This document shows, one piece after another, positions 47,006-58,400 of a stretch of 64,000 nucleotides of DNA. The DNA is from Parascedosporium putredinis (taxonomy: Eukaryota > Ascomycota > Sordariomycetes > Microascales > Microascaceae). The stretch lies in NCBI GenBank assembly GCA_949357655.1, contig CASHTG010000015.1:3472001-3536000 (forward strand), given 5' to 3'. Position 1 is the stretch's first letter; each line of letters opens with the position of its first letter. The position numbers and the translations under genes are program-made. The notes under the pieces are model-generated. The model searched no databases and had not been told where the DNA came from. It was given only the letters and a program-made list of their open reading frames with translations.

Positions 47006-48146
47006 GTGTATGCTGTATGGATCCGTTTGGTTTTGATCACCGTCACCACAGCGCAGCGAGGTCGGCGGCCGTCCATTCTATTGACCGCATGCGTATGGTG
47101 TGAGAAAGCAAGAGGGGAGATTGGAATGCTAACCAGCAAACCAAGATCAGTCAATTGATGGCTGCAGCCCGGCATTGGGTATATGACTGCGCCTAGGCCC
47201 GCCACCCGGTTAAAGGAACGAGATGTAAAAAATGGCAGAAATGTCCATTGTTCGGTTGATGCGTCAACGGAAAATGAGCTTGCAAAACAAAAACTAAAAA
47301 CAGCGGGTTGTTTGAGATTTCATAAACATCCGCTTCGCGCTGACCGGTGGCACCTTCCCGTTGATTGTGTCCACGGCACACCCCAAGCAATTCACTCCCG
47401 GACCGAGGCAGGTATACTTGGAGGAGGCGAGCGCCGTCACTCATACGATCAATTATTCCGCGGAGGGTGGTTTAGCACGGAGGGGGAAGAGAAGAAGCGA
47501 AGAAGATTGAAGATTGAAGCACGGGGACAGGGACTAACCTTGGATATGACGATGGACAGGGGAGCTGGGGGCTGAATGGAACTTGGCTAGCATGGCGAGT
47601 GTGGCTAGCGGTGATCAATTGATCTTGGTAGAGTGTTCAAAGAGGTACCTGTTGCCTGGGTGGGCCCCTGCAAACCTTAGCTTGGACTGCCACTGCCGCA
47701 GCTGTGTCGTCGTGGACTCTGCTGCTGCGGCGGCAGCAATAACACGAGTGTTCAGAACATGGATGGCAGCACCGAACATTGAAATCTTCTTAAAACGCCT
47801 TCCGCACCCGATGATACTTCATGTTCGTACCTCTGCTCCCATCCCGCCTGTTTATTATACAAGCAGTGACGACCGACCACACGTGGGTGCAACTTGGCCC
47901 CTTACATTTCCTTCTGAGCCTATTCTTGCTATTGTCGCTACTACTTGGAGCTACTGCTCTGGTGCCTCTCCTCTCCTGGTACCTTGATCCTCTGCCGGCG
48001 CGTTTTTCTACATCATCATTGATACATCGTTTACATATCTCAGTCTTGTGCCACTTCAAGGAATGGCAATTCATATCTCTTGAAACTTCCCACCCACGAT
48101 CGCACACCCGTTTTGGGTCCCCACCTCCAAATAGCACCTACTTACT

Positions 48147-48150
<4 letters not shown>

Positions 48151-48176
<26 letters not shown>
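48151..48176. repeat. (TC)n microsatellite
   Basis: Thirteen TC units in the CT-rich leader about 160 bp before the Ca2+-ATPase start codon. Confidence 0.9.
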
Positions 48177-48183
<7 letters not shown>

Positions 48184-48338
48184 CTTTTCTCTTGCTTCCT
48201 TTCTCTCTCACGCCTCTTCTCTCCAACCCTGAGAGCCACTTCTCACACCAACGTTCGCGTCTCTAGATATCAGCTGTTTACATTCGTCGCTCCTTCTAGC
48301 TAACCTGGCGCCCGTTGTGGTGTCGCACAAGGCGGGAA

Positions 48339-51300
48339 ATGCCTGACCGACAAAGCGAAGAAGCTGCTTCCACAATGGTAAGTCTTGAACCTCTTCACTC
48401 TTGGTCCTCCGTTTACGCCAAGAGCCGACATCCCCACAGTCGGAGCTATCTCTTTGCCCGCCCAACTCAAATGTTCCTGACCACCACCGAGAGCTTCCCT
48501 GCAAACGCGCTTTTGTTTCAATGTTCTTTATATTTTCTTCTTCTTCTTTTATCTATCCTTTGAACGCGAGATGTCTTCACGCTGGCAAGAACTTGAAATT
48601 AATCAATTGGCCATGGTGATTGGGCCCCCAAAAACATACAGGCCGACCCAAAATCGTCGCCAGACGAGAAGAAGCTCGATAATGGCACGGCCGACATCCA
48701 CCACCACCACCAGGAACCCTCCACCTTCAAGATAGATTTGCACGATGCGCTCTCTCCTGACCCCGGAACGGAGGACATGTACCGAGCCGAGAACAACAAA
48801 CTTGCCTTCTCCCCGGTCAATTGTCCAAGCTCTTGAACCCGAAGAGCTTGAACGCTTTTACGCACTTGGCGGTCTCGATGGCTTGGAGAAGGGACTGAAA
48901 ACCGACAGGAAATCCGGCCTGAGTGCTGATGAGGTTCGATTGGATGGTACTGTCACCTTTGACCAGGTTGCGACGAAGGGTGCCTCTCCCTACGGGAACC
49001 TGGGCGACACCCCTCCTCGCGTGAAGACAGAGGCGGAGACGACGGGTAAGAAGGGCAAAAAGGGAAAGAAGGGCAAGGATAAGGGTGCCATCACGATCCC
49101 TCCGCCGGAGCCCGTGAAAGACACGGATCCGTTTGCCGACCGAAAGAGAACCTACCGCGACAATAGACTCCCGGAAAAGAAGCCCCGGTCCATCTTTCAA
49201 CTCGCCTGGATCGCCTACAACGACAAGGTTCTTATCCTCCTCACAGTCGCTGCCGTTATCTCTCTAGCCCTCGGTCTTTATCAGACCTTTGCCCCCGGGA
49301 CGAAAACTCACACGAAGAAGATGAACCCAAGGTGGAGTGGGTAGAAGGTGTCGCCATTCTCGTGGCTATCATGTAAGCTTCCATCAGTGCCCCCTCTACA
49401 TCTCTTCTCTTCTTCTCGAGGATGCCTTTAACTAACCACATATATTCAGTGTCGTTGTTCTTGTTCGTATAGATCCATCTTTGTGTGCCATGTTCGGCCG
49501 TGTTGGCCGCGGTGGATGGCTGCTAACTGTATGTGTGCCACCTCTAGGTCTCGACCATCAATGACTGGCAAATGGAGCGCCAATTCAATAGGCTCAACAA
49601 GAAGAACAACTCGAGAACCGTTAAAGTGATCCGCTCCGGAAAGTCCGTCGAACTGAACATCTTTGATCTCTTGGTCGGCGATGTCGTGCACTTGGAGACT
49701 GGCGACGTCATCCCGGTCGATGGCATCTTCATCGATGGTCATGGGGTCAAGTGCGACGAGTCCTCGGCTACAGGAGAGTCTGATTTACTCAAAAGGTTCC
49801 TGCTGAAGAGGTGTTCCAGCGCCTCAAGGAGCTGGGTTCCTCCGAAGTGGATCGAAAGGAAGTCGACAAGCTTGATCCATTCATCATCTCTGGAAGTCAG
49901 GTAAACGAAGGAACCGGTACCTTCCTGGTCACCGCAGTCGGCGTACATTCTTCCTATGGTCGCACCACCATGTCTCTCCGAACCGAGCAGGAAGACACGC
50001 CTCTTCAGCGAAAACTCAGCCACCTTGCCGATGGAATTGCAAAGTTTGGTGGTGGTGCCGCTCTCTTGTTGTTCATCGTCCTATTCATCATTTTCCTCGC
50101 GAAGCTACCTAAGAACAATGGAACCCCGCGTGAAAAGGGCCAAGAATTTATGGAAATCTTCATCGTCTCCGTCACGGTCGTCGTCGTCGCTGTCCCCGAA
50201 GGCCTACCGCTTGCAGTCACGCTCGCCCTTGCCTTTGCCACTACCCGCATGATGAAGGACAACAACCTGGTGCGAATCCTCAAAGCTTGCGAAACTATGG
50301 GAAATGCCACCACTATCTGTTCCGATAAAACTGGCACTCTTACCCAAAATAAGATGACGGTTGTTGCTGCCACCCTCGGCAAAGCGCTTACCTTTGGCGG
50401 TGATAGCAAGCCCCCGTAGCCGATGCCGGGACGGAAGAAAAGGCGAATGTCGACGAGACCCCGGTCAGCCAGACTGTCAGCAACGGCTCCACGCTCCCAA
50501 GTGCTGCCAAGTTCTCCGAAAGCCTTGGAAGCACCGCGAAGAAGCTCCTCGTGCAGTCCAACGCTGTGAACTCGACCGCTTTTGAGGGCGACCAGGGTGA
50601 TGGACAAACGTTTATTGGCTCCAAGACCGAGGTTGCTCTGTTGACCCTTTGCCGCGATTTCCTTGGCGCTGGTCCCATCCAGGAAGAGCGCAGCAACGCC
50701 AACATCGTGGATGTGATTCCCTTCGACTCCAAGAACAAATACATGGCAACCGTTGTGAAGAATGCAGACAAGTATCGAGTTTACGTCAAGGGCGCTTCTG
50801 AGATCGTCCTCGGCAGATGCAGCAAAGTCATCACCGATGTCAGTGGCGACGAGATTTCCACCGCTGACTTGACCAAGGAGGACACGGAAACTTTTCAAAA
50901 TACCATCACCTCGTACGCTAACCAGACTCTTCGAACCATCGGCTCCTCGTACCGAGATTTTGACTCATGGCCCCCTCCCGACTATTCCAAGAAGGATGAC
51001 GACACCGCCGCAAGCTTCGACGCAATTCACAAGGACATGACGCTTGTTGCCATCTACGGTATCAAGGATCCTCTCAGGGAGTCCGTCATTGGCGCAATTC
51101 AGGACTGCCAAAAGGCTGGCGTTGTCGTACGCATGGTCACGGGTGACAACATTTTGACCGGTACCGCCATTGCGCGTGAATGCGGCATCTACCATCCCGA
51201 GGAGGGCGGCATCGCCATGGAGGGCCCCGTTTTCCGACGATTGAGCGAGGAAGAGCGTCGCGAGAAGATCCCCATATCCAGGTCCTCGCCCGTTCCAGCC

Positions 51301-52563
51301 CCGAAGATAAGCGTGTTCTGGTCAAAACCCTCAAGGAGCTCGGCGAAACTGTTGCTGTCACCGGTGATGGTACCAACGATGCGCCGGCCCTCAAAATGGC
51401 TGATATTGGATTCTCCATGGGTATTGCCGGTACCGAGGTTGCCAAAGAGGCTTCAGACATTATCCTGATGGATGACAACTTTAGGTATGTCTTTTGAAAC
51501 GCCTTGCCCCTTGACTGAATCATTTTCAGCAACGTTTACTAACGGATCCTCGTAGCTCGATTGTCAAGGGAATGATGTGGGGCCGCGCCGTCAATGATGC
51601 CGTCAAGAAGTTCCTCCAGGTATGAATCCGCATGCTCAGTTAACAGCCCCTGCCTTTTTCTTTTTTTCTTGTTCTTCTGTTACTGCAAACGCTGGAGAGG
51701 TTCGGAACTGACTGGTTGCTTCCCAGTTCCAACTTACGGTCAACGTCACCGCCGTCGTCTTGACTTTTGTTACCGCTGTAGCAGGCGAGGCAGTCCTGAA
51801 CGCTGTGCAACTTCTCTGGGTTAACCTCATCATGGACACTTTCGCCGCCCTTGCCCTTGCCACCGACCCGCCTTCTCGTTCCGTCCTGGACCGAAAGCCG
51901 GAGAGGAAGTCGGCCCGCCTCATTACCGTACGCATGGGCAAGATGATTTTGGGTCAAGCCATATGCCAGCTCGCGATTGCCTTTACTCTCAACTTTGGTG
52001 GTAGCACTCTCCTCGGATACGACTTGAACAATGAGCAGGAGAACACCAGCCACAAGACCCTCGTTTTCAACACGTTTGTGTGGCTCCAGATCTTCAACGA
52101 GCTCAAGTAAGTTGCAGCCTTCATCTACCTGGTATTTTCCCTGTTCTTGGCACATGAGCTAACACACCACCTTAGTAACCGCCGCCTCGACAACAAACTC
52201 AACATCTTTGAAGGAATCACACGCAACTACTTCTTTGTCATTATGAACTGCATCATGGTTGGTGGCCAGATCCTCATCATCTTCAAGGGCGGCCAGGCAT
52301 TCCAGATCCGGCCTCTTAATGGCAAGGAGTGGGGATTGTCCATCGGTCTCGGCGCAATCTCTCTCCCATGGGGCGTTGCCATCCGGCTCTTCCCCGATCG
52401 CTGGGCGGCTGCCATGGTACCCAAGATCCACATCAAGATGCCGTGGCACAAGAAGAAGAAGGCCGATGACGAGGCTGGAGGAGATATCGAGGGTGGCAAG
52501 AAGGCTGGATCCATCTCCTCTTCTTCCTCAGAGCTTGGACCTCCCCGAGGGCCTCTACTCTAA
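48339..52563 (+). CDS. PMC1: P-type Ca2+-ATPase (PMC1/NCA type)
   Basis: P2B calcium pump that moves Ca2+ out of the cytosol into the vacuole or across the plasma membrane. About 1,185 aa with breaks closed. Exons: 48339-48377, 48642-49372, 49450-49462, 49548-51484, 51556-51619, 51727-52106 and 52176-52563. The TGES motif (SSATGESDLL), the phosphorylated DKTGT (CSDKTGTLTQNKM), KGASE and the hinge GDGTNDAPALK are all present, with paired membrane helices before TGES and after the hinge. N terminus: MPDRQSEEAAST. The C terminus is basic, HKKKKADDEAGG. Six one-base breaks lie near 48818, 48856, 49299, 49791, 50411 and 51270, all at short homopolymers. Exon 3 is only 13 nt, and its intron uses a GTTCGT donor, less typical than the others. 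Fungi have several paralogues, so the symbol is approximate. Confidence 0.93.
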
Positions 52564-53461
52564 GCATGATTCGCGGCCGGCGAGCCACTGAGCCCATTAG
52601 CAAGCGAAGTCGCATGCACGCTATGAAGGCTAGGGTACATGACGCGGGTCACCGCGCTGTTCATGGCTCGTCATGAGGGGTTCAGTATCAGGAGTCTCCC
52701 ACTCAATCAAGCAATTCCATTGGATTGAGATGCGTGGCGGACTCCGAACCTCTGTTCTCTTATGTCCTCTCTTATTACGCCCCACTCCCTTCTTCTTTGG
52801 GTGCTCGGGTGCCTATTCCGAAAGCTCTTAATGGCTGGCGTTTCTCTTGATTTTGTATGTACACGTGTACTGGGCGGCGGTTTGATTTCCAATCTTTCGA
52901 TTCTTAAGGAGTTTTATATGGATTGAAGCTGGAAGCGCTGTTAGACGGTTGACGCTTCTTTTTAGACTGGTTGAAGGCAAAAATGCAACACCTGTTATTT
53001 CACAAATTTGAAATGGGTGGATCATCTACTACTTGAATCGCCTTTGATGCCTGGTATCTGTTTGACAGATCTGTGTGCTAAATCTGATTTTATATATATG
53101 CCCGTTGTGAGATGAGGGAGAAGTAAAAGAAGACATTGCCCTTCTTACATATTAGCCAGCTCAGGCCGTAAAAACGTGCACAGTCAGCAATCACACATCT
53201 TCGGTTTGCTTGCTCCTTACCGAGGTGTTCATGATTACATAATATTGACTGTTTCAGCCAATGAATTCGTTGGTAATCGAACAACGGGAAGTTCCGCTTA
53301 GTTTTTGAGATTTTGGTGAACCACTCCGGAAAGGAACGCAAACCTCTCGATCCATCATTCCACCTCCAGCCGACCGACCGACATCGTCCAATTGTCTCCG
53401 AACGGAACCCCTGTCGCTTTATAATCCGGTGAAATCGTGCAAATCGCACTCGCAAGTTACA
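52564..53461. other. Intergenic: Ca2+-ATPase 3' flank and QCR9 promoter
   Basis: About 0.9 kb. An open frame on the minus strand at 53090-53530 overlaps QCR9 and has no domain. Nothing else was supported. Confidence 0.45.
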
Positions 53462-54089
53462 ATGGTGAGCTTGAGTCCCTCGCGCCAGCGTTGGCGACGC
53501 TGCTGTCGGCCCGCTCTCTTCCCGCTCCAAGAAATGGCTCGCCTCGTGCTAACCAGAAATCCCAATGTTTTCTCTCAATAGGCCTCCTCTGCCCTTTACA
53601 AGTGAGCGAACGCGGCGCGACCGATCTACGTTTGAATGCGGTAACCGGGGAATGCTAACCGATTGACCAAAATTTGCAGCTTTATCTTCCGAAAGAACTA
53701 CACCATGCTGGCGACAGTCTTCGCTGCCGGTTTCGCGTGGGAGATGTAAGCTAGCCTCTTCACCACTCCCTTGTTTATATTCTTTCTCCGGAAACAATGG
53801 ACGGATACGAAGCTATGGAGCGTCGCATATATCATCTATGGCGGGCGGTGATTTTATGGGCTCACAAGTCACGGAGTGGAAAAAGGATCCTTTACTAACA
53901 TTATGTCTCTACTTGAAGCGGCTTCAACAAGGGAATGGATCGCGTTTGGGATAGCTGGAACCGTGGTGTAGGTGTCTCTCCTCCTTGGACTATATGACTC
54001 GTTCACAGAAAACTAACCCTGCCCATTCGTAGCGTCAATGGAAGGACATCCGACACAAGTATGTTGAGGGTGGCGAGGACGACGAGTAA
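53462..54089 (+). CDS. QCR9: Cytochrome bc1 complex subunit 9 (Qcr9)
   Basis: Small single-helix subunit of mitochondrial respiratory complex III. 64 aa from five exons: 53462-53464, 53582-53601, 53680-53745, 53919-53967 and 54033-54089. Splicing gives MASSALYNFIFRKNY, a hydrophobic helix (TMLATVFAAGFAWEI), then FNKGMDRVWDSWNRGRQWKD and an acidic end GGEDDE. This matches the length, the single membrane helix, the N-GK/RxWKD block and the acidic tail of Qcr9. The first coding exon is the ATG alone. The introns total 433 bp against 195 bp of coding sequence. All four have GT-AG ends, and the frame closes exactly without any correction. No exon is long enough to show up in an open-frame scan. 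Confidence 0.9.
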
Positions 54090-55428
54090 ATACGGGACAC
54101 ACAATGTGTTTTTGATTCAAACTGGGGGCCTTGGCCTCCTCGCGGTTCTGAGGGCACTCAACCCCATGTATCATATTGACGGTGGACATGATCTTCCATG
54201 TCACGGTTAGGCATGTTGAATAGACCGAAGCCTTTAGATTTTGCTTCTACATGATGGGTCGCTGTCTGTCCGAGACGTGCATGGCGGCTTTTTTGTATAT
54301 TCTCAGCGTGTCCATGGCAGCACGCCTGCCAAATGGTTCTTCGAGCCTTTTGCACTAACGAAGCTGCAGGTCCTCTGGAGGGATCATGGATATACTGACA
54401 AGGTGGCGAGTTGTATTTTCGGGCATCGACGGGGCGGCGAATTGGAATGGCTGTAAGGCTTTGCCTCAAAGGCATCAAACTCGAATATGCCGGGCTACGA
54501 GGTCTTGCCCCCTTTTCTAGTAATGGATGCAATCTTCTCGTTTTATGTTATGCTATCTAATAGCACATTGCCCCTCATCATTGTTTAGATGACGTGGATG
54601 GTGAGGCCCGCTGTCCTCCGGAATGTTGATGGCTTGTGCTAGGTACTGTGTCGATTCTTTATATATTTTCTTTGAGGGAGCTTTAGGTAAATCGCATCAA
54701 GTTGATTCTGATCTTTGATTTTGGATTATTGTTGTTGTGCTCTGAATTCAGCAAGCTGTTTGTTGCTAGCCCTTTTTCGTCTCCTGCTGGTCTCATGAGC
54801 GAGTATGTGTGTTGATGTGATTTATGTGGTGTATGAAGACGCTGAACAATTGAGTGGGTAATCAATCATTTGACTCTACCTCCTGCTTTTTGTTCCCAGC
54901 CCTCCGCTCCCGCAGGGCCATCAAAACTATTACAGCCCCTCCAACATTGAATATTTAAATTTAAATCTTCCATCCACACAATCGATCCGTCGATTTGGCC
55001 TGTTCCTCGAAACATTTCTTTGGCATCCTGATATTCTAATCAATCCCATCACAGCTTTTCTGCTCTTCCGGTCTGGAGAAATTCGGACGACGCGACCTTT
55101 GTTTCACCACCGCTCCAGGGACGACTAGCCCCACCACCCCCAAAGTACAATACACAGCTCAGCCCCGCGGCGCTTCGTGCTCAGTCAAGCTGGTGAGTGC
55201 GCCACTTGAGCTCCCTGCCTGGGCTCTACCACCTCGTTCCCTCCTCTCCGATTCTCGCCCGGAGGCGTCTCGACCGCCCATTACAATTAGAACGCCGACC
55301 TGGAACTTGACGACTTACACCCTCCCTTGTAGTCGGCTTCCAACCGACAAAAAAAAACTCACCCTTGATCGGAGTTTCTCCGACCATGCTATTTCCATCT
55401 CCTTGACCGAATCCTTACCGCCGACGCG
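54090..55428. other. Intergenic: QCR9 3' flank and UBR1 promoter/leader
   Basis: 1.3 kb. An ATTTAAATTTAAAT element lies near 54952, about 480 bp before the UBR1 start. The 95-aa plus-strand frame at 55193-55480 overlaps the UBR1 start and looks like leader sequence. An A9 run lies at about 55351-55359. No gene was called. Confidence 0.45.
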
Positions 55429-58400
55429 ATGGATCGCCCCATGTCTACGCAGGAGCAGCAGCTCTGCAACCTCTTGGTGACTCTACCGTCCCGTTTCAAC
55501 TATGTATACTCTCAGCAAGCGGAGAAGGAGCTTCTCGAAGGCCTGTACTGGACTCTAGCTCGCGGCAATGATGCTAATCTGAGCCTCTTTTTCCCGCCCG
55601 GCACCAACCCGACGACGATGAAGCTGAGCGACGCCCAAGGGGCCGTGGAAGGGGCGGAATATACCGAAGCCGCGAGGGGCAAGCGATGTGGACACATATT
55701 CAAGGCGGGCGAGGCCTCGTACGCTTGCCGTACCTGTAGCACCGATGACACATGTGTGCTCTGCAGCCGGTGCTTTGATGCGACCGACCATACCGGACAC
55801 ATGATCCGAATCAACATCTCCGTTGGCAACAGCGGCTGCTGCGACTGCGGGGATCATGAGGCCTGGAAAGTGCCCATGCATTGCACCATCCATTCCGAGC
55901 TCGAAGGCTCCGGCGCTGCGACAGATAAGGGCAAGGCGACGAGCAATGTGCCCGAGGAGGTCAGGCAGTCCATCTCCATGGCGGTGGCCCGCGTAATCGA
56001 CTTCATTTGCGACGTCATATCGTGCTCGCCCGAGCAACTTCGGCAGGCCAAGTCTAAGGATTCCGTGAAAAAGGACGAACTCGCCTCTCGGCTCTCGGGC
56101 GCCTCCTATGGCAGGGATGAGCCTGTGCCGAATGACGGCAAAGTTTTGTACAGTCTTCTCCTGTGGAATGATGAGAAGCATACAATTACAGATGTCCAAA
56201 ATCACGTTGCGCGTTCTTGCCGCATTGCCGAGGCCACGGCGTACAAGATGGCCATCGAAACCGATACGATTGGGCGGAGTCTCTTGAAGCATGACAGTGA
56301 CGTTGAAAAGCTCCTCTCGACGGCTAAGAAGCTCGAGGAGATCCGCGTCACCGTCACCGTGAGGTCTTCTCGTGATACGTTTCGCGAGCAAATGTGCGCT
56401 AGCATGATTGAGTGGCTTAGCGACATCGCCGGTTGCAGCGTTGGCAACGACAATACGCTACTCCGCCAGATCGTGTGCCAGGAGCTCCTCTCCCCTTGGA
56501 GGCAGGGCAGCTCTGCGGCACACAGTGCTATTGGCAAAGACGGGATCGACGACGAGGCCCTCATTGCCTTTGAGATGGAAAGGGAGCAGCGCTTCCAAAG
56601 ACATGTCATACACAATTTCCAGCGTCTCGCTGCCCAACAGGCTGCACGCATCCAAGTCAACCGCGCGCAAGACCCGGATAATCCTTGGGACCCCGAGGCA
56701 AACGTAGGAATCGATAGCGATGATGACATTGAAGGTTTCCTTGATTTCGATGACGAAGGTTCAGTATCTATCCAGGATGAGGAGGAGGAGGAGGAGGTTG
56801 CGGCGGATGATGACGTGATGATGGTTGATGCTGCGCCTGCGGCTGGCAACGAAGGGGAGGCCGAAGTTGGGCCCGAATGGCCCCAGAATGAGCAAGCCCC
56901 GTTGGAGGACGACGAGGCGACCATGGCTGGATATCCACCGCCGCCCCTTCCCCCACCAACCACTGGCGAGGCGGCTCGCAGGGCCATTGGCCGAGAGCGT
57001 GAGCAAACTCCCTCAGACTCTGATACTACGGAACTGGCAGCGCCAGCAATATACGGAGCCAAAGCCAACGCCGATATCCCCAAGACTCCCGGAAAGACTC
57101 CGAAGCCCGCGGGCTCGAAGCCTGGTCGTTACTGGCTGGAGGCCCCGCAGGCTATCTAGCTAGACGCTGTGATGAGCCGGCGGAGGACGTTTTTCAAAGG
57201 GTGAGATTAGATTGGCTAATACTGTTCGACCTGCGGCTTTGGAAAAAGGTGCGGAATGACCTGCGCTCCCTCTACATATCCACCGTCGTCCAGGTACCAC
57301 AGTTCAAGCGCATCCTGGGCCTTCGCTTTGCGAGCCTGTACACCATACTGGCCCAGTTGTATCTCATTGGTGACAGAGAACCCGACCATTCGATTATCAA
57401 CCTGTCATTACAGATGTTCACCACACCTTCCATCACCGCCGAACTTGTAGAGCGTGGGAATTTCTTAACGAGCCTGCTGTCCATCCTCTATACTTTCCTC
57501 ACCACGCGCCAGGTTGGCCACCCCTGGGACGTCTCCTCAGATGCTGTGCTCGCTTTTGACAGCGGCTCCGTTACTAACCGGCGCATGTATCACTTTTACA
57601 TGGATCTTAAATTTTTGTTCTGCTCGCCTCACGTGCAGGAACGTATTCGCGCGGAATCGAGGTATCTAATGCAGTTCTTGGACCTTGTCAAGCTGCACCA
57701 AGGCATCGGCCCGAACCTTCGGGCAGTCGGGGAGCATGTAGAATACGAGACCGACAGCTGGATAACGGCTTCTCTAGTCACACGAGAAATCAACCGGATG
57801 TCGCGGCAGCTCTCTGACTCCTTCCGCAACTGCCCTCCAGATGAGCAGTCGAGTCTATTCCGCGCTATCCGGACTGTGGCCAAGACCGTCATCATCAACT
57901 CCATCGGCGCCGAGCGTGCGCGCTTCAAGCATGCGGAGATCAAGGATGAGATCAAGTTCAAAACCCTCCAAGATATGGAATTTGACGAAGCCACGCACTA
58001 CAAGGTTGTGAAGTTTGTTGTGGAAACCGACCACATCAGCTTCCACCACGCTCTTCATTACACGCTGTCTTGGCTCGTAGAATGCGGCAAATCCTGCTCG
58101 GCAGATGAGATGAAGGCTTTACTAAGCTTTACGACCGAGGACCTCTGGGCCAAGCCCCGGTGCATGGGCAAAAAGACAAGATCCAAGCATGAATATTCCG
58201 CGGAAGACTATTTGATGGCCGCCCTGGACTATCCTCTGCGCGTGTGCGCGTGGCTAGCCCAGATCAAGGCGAACATGTGGGTTCGCAACGGCATCAGCCT
58301 CCGACATCAGGCAGCTACCTACCGTGGCGTGAATCAACGGGACGTATCTCACCATAGGGACATTTTCCTATTGCAAACTGCAATGGTTGTCTGCAACCCT

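Larger units (their letters stand above)
44012..48338. other. 4.3-kb gene-free stretch upstream of the Ca2+-ATPase
   Basis: No supportable gene. The part at 44100-44500 has TAG-rich, AT-leaning sequence that could be old mobile-element debris, but I recognise no element. It contains a GA microsatellite (46121-46153), a CT microsatellite (48151-48176), a T6 run near 46480 and an 11-bp inverted repeat near 46952-47005. The last ~500 bp is CT-rich, like a promoter or leader. Confidence 0.45.

Noticed and set aside
46121..48176. GA and CT microsatellites as possible CRISPR-like or functional arrays
   Set aside because: Simple dinucleotide runs with no spacers; ordinary eukaryotic microsatellites.
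48745..49344. 199-aa open frame starting MRSLLTPERRTC as the Ca2+-ATPase N terminus
   Set aside because: Its first ~35 residues are off-frame. The real N terminus comes from the exon at 48339 and the frame starting ADPKSSPDEKK, with two one-base breaks before YALGGLDGLEKGL.
50005..50898. 297-aa minus-strand open frame
   Set aside because: Antisense to the DKTGT region of the Ca2+-ATPase; no domain of its own.
56202..57083. 293-aa minus-strand Ser-rich open frame, and 55555-56391 minus-strand frame
   Set aside because: Both are shadows of the UBR1 first exon.
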